DNA of 64,000 nucleotides. It comes from Ochrobactrum sp. BTU1. Lineage in GTDB: Bacteria; Pseudomonadota; Alphaproteobacteria; Rhizobiales; Rhizobiaceae. The stretch covers positions 1,399,501-1,463,500 of the forward strand of contig CP076355.1 in assembly GCA_018798825.1 (NCBI GenBank). The letters are read 5' to 3'. How positions within the stretch are numbered: the first letter of the stretch is position 1; each line of letters starts with the position of its first letter. Positions 60,676 through 64,000 of the stretch are shown here, in pieces. Made by a program: the position numbers and the translations under genes. A model generated the notes under the pieces. That model searched no databases and was not told the origin of the DNA. It saw only the letters and a program-made list of their open reading frames with translations.

Positions 60676-62139
60676 ATGAATATTGAATCTGCCTTTATTG
60701 ACGGTGCCAGTGTCTTTGAGTTGGCGCCAATTTCCCTGTGGCTTGAGGACTATAGCGGGTTGCGAGCGCAGTTCGAGCAATGGCGTAAACTCGGCGTTAC
60801 AGATTTCAGAGCTTTTCTTCACGAAGACACGACCCGGTTGCGCATCTGCACAAGTCTCATCCGAGTTCTAAAGGTCAATCGCAAAACCCTGTCGCTTTAC
60901 GAAGCACGCGACGTTAATCACCTGATCGAAAATCTGGAGCGTGTTTTCCGCGACGATATGCTTGATCCGCACATTGAAGAAATGGTTCAGCTCTGGAACG
61001 GCGGCAATGCCTTCAACAGCGATACCGTGAATTATTCACTCAGCGGAAAACGTCTCGACATCCAGCTTAAAGGCGTGGTTCTGCCAGGCCATGAAGATAG
61101 CTGGGATCGGGTTCTGCTTTCTATAGAAGATGTGACGGCACGCGAAGAAGCACGACGCGAGCAGTATAAGCATAAGCAACACGCGGAAGGGCTGTTCGAA
61201 CATTCCCCCGTCTCGCTCTGGGTTGAGGATTTCAGCCGCATAAAGCAATTGATGAACGATATACGCGAGCGTGGCATTGTCGATTTCCGCGTTTTCACTG
61301 ATGTTCATCCCGAGTTCGTGCGTCAATGCATGAGCGAAATCCGCGTTCTGGATATCAATAGAGAAACGCTCGATTTGTTTCTTGCACCTGACAAACAGAC
61401 CCTGCTCAAAAACCTTCCAAACGTTTTCAAAGACGATATGGAAACTAATTTCCGCGAGCAGCTGATTGATCTCTGGAATGGCGTATATTTTCAGCGCCGT
61501 GAAGTGGTCAATTATGCGCTTGATGGTACCGAACGGCACCTCTTGCTGCAGTTCTCGGTGCTCCCCGGCCACGAAGACGATTGGTCGCTGGTTCAGGTCG
61601 CACTTGCCGACATAACTGCGCGCAAGAAGGCCGAAGCATATCTCGAATATCTCGGTAAGCATGATGTGCTGACCAAGCTACATAACCGCGCATTCTATGT
61701 TGATGAGTTGAATCGGCTCGAGCGCAAGGGCAACACACCGGTTTCTATCATCATTATCGATCTCAACGGTCTGAAAGCCGCCAATGACCAGCTGGGCCAT
61801 GCCAGCGGCGATGGCTTGCTGCGGCGCATCGGTGAAGTGCTAAATGAAGCTGTTAAGCTGCCTGGCCATGCGGCCCGTATCGGCGGAGACGAATTTGCGG
61901 TCGTGCTGCCCTATGTGGATGAGCGTGGTGCAGACGCCGTCATGGAAGACATCCGCCGTCTAGTTGACATCAACAATCAGTACTACTCGCAGCTCAAAAT
62001 CGAGCTTTCAATGGGCGCAGCTACCAGTATGCAAGGCGAAAAGCTGGAGACAGTTGCGAAGCGGGCAGACCTGTTGATGTATGAAGACAAGCGCAAGCAC
62101 TATTCGGCAGAAGCACTCCGGAAGTCACAGCTTTCCTGA
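60676..62139 (+). CDS. diguanylate cyclase with two tandem PAS-like domains
   Basis: A 487-residue soluble protein. Two similar PAS-like units of about 130 residues lie in tandem: each starts with a 'PxSLWxEDxSxxxxxxxxxR' pattern ('APISLWLEDYSGLRAQFEQW' and 'SPVSLWVEDFSRIKQLMNDI') and ends with a 'PGHEDxW' stretch. The GGDEF domain (about 320–480) has 'KHDVLTKLHNRAFY', 'IDLNGLKAANDQLGHASGDG' and active site 'ARIGGDEFAVVLP' (about 398–410). It should make c-di-GMP in response to a PAS signal. The start 60676 excludes an upstream open stretch that looks non-coding. It stops one base before the convergent gene stop. Confidence 0.88.
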   Translation: MNIESAFIDGASVFELAPISLWLEDYSGLRAQFEQWRKLGVTDFRAFLHEDTTRLRICTSLIRVLKVNRKTLSLYEARDVNHLIENLERVFRDDMLDPHIEEMVQLWNGGNAFNSDTVNYSLSGKRLDIQLKGVVLPGHEDSWDRVLLSIEDVTAREEARREQYKHKQHAEGLFEHSPVSLWVEDFSRIKQLMNDIRERGIVDFRVFTDVHPEFVRQCMSEIRVLDINRETLDLFLAPDKQTLLKNLPNVFKDDMETNFREQLIDLWNGVYFQRREVVNYALDGTERHLLLQFSVLPGHEDDWSLVQVALADITARKKAEAYLEYLGKHDVLTKLHNRAFYVDELNRLERKGNTPVSIIIIDLNGLKAANDQLGHASGDGLLRRIGEVLNEAVKLPGHAARIGGDEFAVVLPYVDERGADAVMEDIRRLVDINNQYYSQLKIELSMGAATSMQGEKLETVAKRADLLMYEDKRKHYSAEALRKSQLS

Positions 62140-62727
62140 TCAGTCGTCAAATTTGATGATTGTCTTGCCGCGTGTAAGATCGGTAGCAAGCTGCGCCAGT
62201 TCGCCTTGGACTGCGAGCGGCATGGCACCGGTGACTTCCACACCGGTTGCGGTGAAATTTTCATTCGCGATGATCACATGTTCCACAGCTGTGAGGCGGG
62301 CTTTCAGCAACGCATGATCGGAAAAGTCACAGGCAAGTGAAAAGCCGATCAACGGGATCACTTCAGTCTTTTCCGCCTGACGCAGACACATTGCGGCGGT
62401 GCCGCCATATGCACGCATCAATCCACCACTTCCCAGCAGAATGCCTCCAAACCAGCGCGTGACCACAACCACGATATTATCAAGCTGCTGCCCGTCTATT
62501 GCCTGCAGAATTGGCTTGCCTGCTGTGCCGCTCGGTTCGCCGTCGTCGCTGAAGCGATAGTTCTGCCCAATGCGCCATGCCCAGCAATTGTGATTGGCGG
62601 ACGGATCGGAATACTGAACCAGGAAATCCTTCGCTGCCTGCTCGTTGGCCACGGGAGCGGCGAAACCCACGAAGCGGCTCTTTTTTATTTCTTGCGTGAT
62701 CGTTTCGATACGACTGATGGTGAACAT
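62140..62727 (-). CDS. YigZ/IMPACT-family protein
   Basis: A 195-residue protein with the UPF0029/IMPACT domain (about 1–115, 'EIKKSRFVGFAAPVANEQAA', 'DDGEPSGTAGKPILQAIDG' and 'VVTRWFGGILLGSGGLMRAY', all conserved in the family) and a small C-terminal DUF1949-type domain. In eukaryotes IMPACT controls GCN2; bacterial YigZ has no firm role. The start 62727 is chosen at 'MFTISRIETITQEI'; a longer frame to 62997 only adds unlikely residues. It abuts the convergent GGDEF gene. Confidence 0.88.
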   Translation of the reverse strand: MFTISRIETITQEIKKSRFVGFAAPVANEQAAKDFLVQYSDPSANHNCWAWRIGQNYRFSDDGEPSGTAGKPILQAIDGQQLDNIVVVVTRWFGGILLGSGGLMRAYGGTAAMCLRQAEKTEVIPLIGFSLACDFSDHALLKARLTAVEHVIIANENFTATGVEVTGAMPLAVQGELAQLATDLTRGKTIIKFDD

Positions 62728-62896
62728 GGTTACCCTGAAAGCGATATTTTGGGGACCTAGCATTTTACGTTGCGGATGACGACCCCTAATACCCGCGTGA
62801 GCATTGCGCCTATGCAAAGTTGCGTATAAGGCAATGAAAATGAGCCGCACGTCTTGCCTGCCGCCCATCCTGCCCAAAAATATGAAAGGTCCGCCG

Positions 62897-64000
62897 ATGT
62901 TCGATTTGATTGTGAGAAACGCCAATCTCCCCGACGGACGTGAAAAGCAGGACATTCTGATCAAAGATGGCAAGATTGCCGATATCGTGCCATCCAAGGG
63001 TGAACATCAGGCCGCCAAGGAAATCGACGCATCTGAGCGTCTGGTGACACCGCCTTTCGTTGATCCGCATTTCCATATGGATGCGACCCTGTCACTTGGC
63101 CTGCCGCGCCTTAACCGCTCCGGTACGCTCTTGGAAGGCATTGCACTTTGGGGCGAATTAAAGCCGATGCTGACTGTTGAAGCGATGGTCGAGCGCGCTT
63201 TACGTTATTGCGATCTGGCGGTAAGCCAGGGCCTGCTTGCCATCCGCAGCCATGTCGATGTCAGCGATCCGCGCCTGCTCACGGCTGAGGCCATGATCGA
63301 AGTCCGCGAGAAGGTGAAACCTTATCTCCACCTTCAACTCGTAGCATTCCCGCAGGATGGTTACTTTCGTTCGCCGGGCGCTGTTGATCTCGTCAATCGT
63401 TCACTCGATATGGGCCTCGATGTTGTGGGTGGCATCCCGCACTTCGAACGCACCATGTCGGATGGGGCAGCCTCCCTTGAAGAACTCTGCCGCATCGCAG
63501 CAGAACGCGGACTGCCAGTTGATATCCATTGCGATGAAACCGACGATCCAATGTCGCGCCATGTTGAGACACTAGCGGCGCAGACGATGCGTTTCGGACT
63601 TCAGGGCCGTGTATCCGGCTCGCATCTCACTTCCATGCATTCCATGGACAACTACTATGTCTCCAAGCTCATTCCGCTCATCGCAGAAGCTGAGATGAAC
63701 GCAATTCCAAACCCGCTCATCAACATCACTCTGCAGGGCCGTGCCGACACCTATCCGAAACGTCGCGGTATGACCCGGGTGCCCGAATTGATGGCAGCTG
63801 GTGTCAACGTTGCCTTCGGCCATGACTGCGTTATGGACCCTTGGTATTCGATGGGTTCAGGTGACATGCTCGAAGTCGGCCACATGGCTGTTCATGTTGC
63901 ACAGATGACCTCGATCGAAGGCAAGAAGCAGGTCTTCAACGCTCTCACTATCAATTCTGCAAAAGCACTCGGCCTTGAAGGCTACGGCCTCGAAAAAGGC
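62897..64000 (+). CDS. codA: cytosine deaminase (3' end outside window)
   Basis: An amidohydrolase open to the last base of the window (368 codons seen), starting at ATG 62897 with AAAGG 8–10 nt upstream. It begins 'MFDLIVRNANLPDGREKQDI'. Metal and substrate residues follow in the CodA order: 'DPHFHMDATLS', 'VDIHCDETDD', 'GSHLTSMHS' and 'FGHDCVMDPWYSMGSGDM'. It deaminates cytosine to uracil in pyrimidine salvage. An in-frame ATG at 62882 adds five residues and is less likely. The stop codon is not visible; family length is about 410–430 residues. Confidence 0.9.
   Translation, partial: MFDLIVRNANLPDGREKQDILIKDGKIADIVPSKGEHQAAKEIDASERLVTPPFVDPHFHMDATLSLGLPRLNRSGTLLEGIALWGELKPMLTVEAMVERALRYCDLAVSQGLLAIRSHVDVSDPRLLTAEAMIEVREKVKPYLHLQLVAFPQDGYFRSPGAVDLVNRSLDMGLDVVGGIPHFERTMSDGAASLEELCRIAAERGLPVDIHCDETDDPMSRHVETLAAQTMRFGLQGRVSGSHLTSMHSMDNYYVSKLIPLIAEAEMNAIPNPLINITLQGRADTYPKRRGMTRVPELMAAGVNVAFGHDCVMDPWYSMGSGDMLEVGHMAVHVAQMTSIEGKKQVFNALTINSAKALGLEGYGLEKG

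Noticed and set aside
1..64000. CRISPR arrays and intact insertion sequences
   Set aside because: No evenly spaced direct repeats and no transposase gene with terminal repeats were seen.

Overview
The window looks like a chromosomal segment of a Brucellaceae alphaproteobacterium of the Brucella/Ochrobactrum type. This is inferred from the family mix (divergent LysR–DUF1127 pair, plant-type GshA, MarR/FUSC/DUF1656/HlyD efflux operon, xylFGH–LacI–xylBA locus, EptA, PleD-type response regulator). No rRNA was seen, and no database search was possible, so the genus call is an inference.

Region by region. 1–16.3 kb is ordinary core sequence: regulators (LysR, GntR/FCD, MarR), a Ser/Thr phosphatase, a class I amidotransferase, an aromatic-acid-type efflux operon, rsmE, gshA, a LysR/YdcZ/VOC cluster, an L,D-transpeptidase lipoprotein, xseA, and a LysR regulator divergent from a DUF1127 protein. 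At 16.32 kb a tRNA-Gln(CTG) marks the left edge of an accessory region (about 16.4–23.9 kb). That region is AT-richer and holds two decayed tyrosine-recombinase genes, other gene debris and a putative class II microcin locus on the minus strand. The locus has a 138-aa Gly-rich precursor with a canonical double-glycine leader, small membrane proteins that could give immunity, a HlyD/CvaA-type adaptor and a C39-peptidase ABC exporter. The exporter is split in two by a single extra base in a run of eight G. From 24 kb on there is cspA, several small proteins, a spermidine-synthase-like protein and a uracil permease.

27.9–36.1 kb is a complete D-xylose module: xylFGH transporter, divergent LacI regulator, xylB and xylA. 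36.1–37.7 kb is eptA (lipid A phosphoethanolamine). 37.9–43.9 kb is a second CUT2 sugar importer operon with a TIM-barrel isomerase and a Gfo/Idh/MocA dehydrogenase. A near-identical 19-bp element (18/19) lies in the promoter regions of both sugar operons, suggesting one regulator controls both. 44.4–48.6 kb is a signalling block: small membrane protein, a four-part hybrid histidine kinase, and a REC–GGDEF protein.

53.0–60.4 kb carries a set resembling the mycobacterial decaprenyl-phosphoryl-arabinose pathway: a HAD–UbiA fusion, a DprE1-like oxidase, an EamA/ArnE-like small transporter, an NAD-dependent epimerase, a class III aminotransferase, and a convergent GT-C-like membrane protein. I infer it makes and uses a polyprenyl-phosphate-linked pentose to decorate a surface glycan. 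The window ends with a tandem-PAS diguanylate cyclase, a YigZ/IMPACT protein and a cytosine deaminase running off the right edge.
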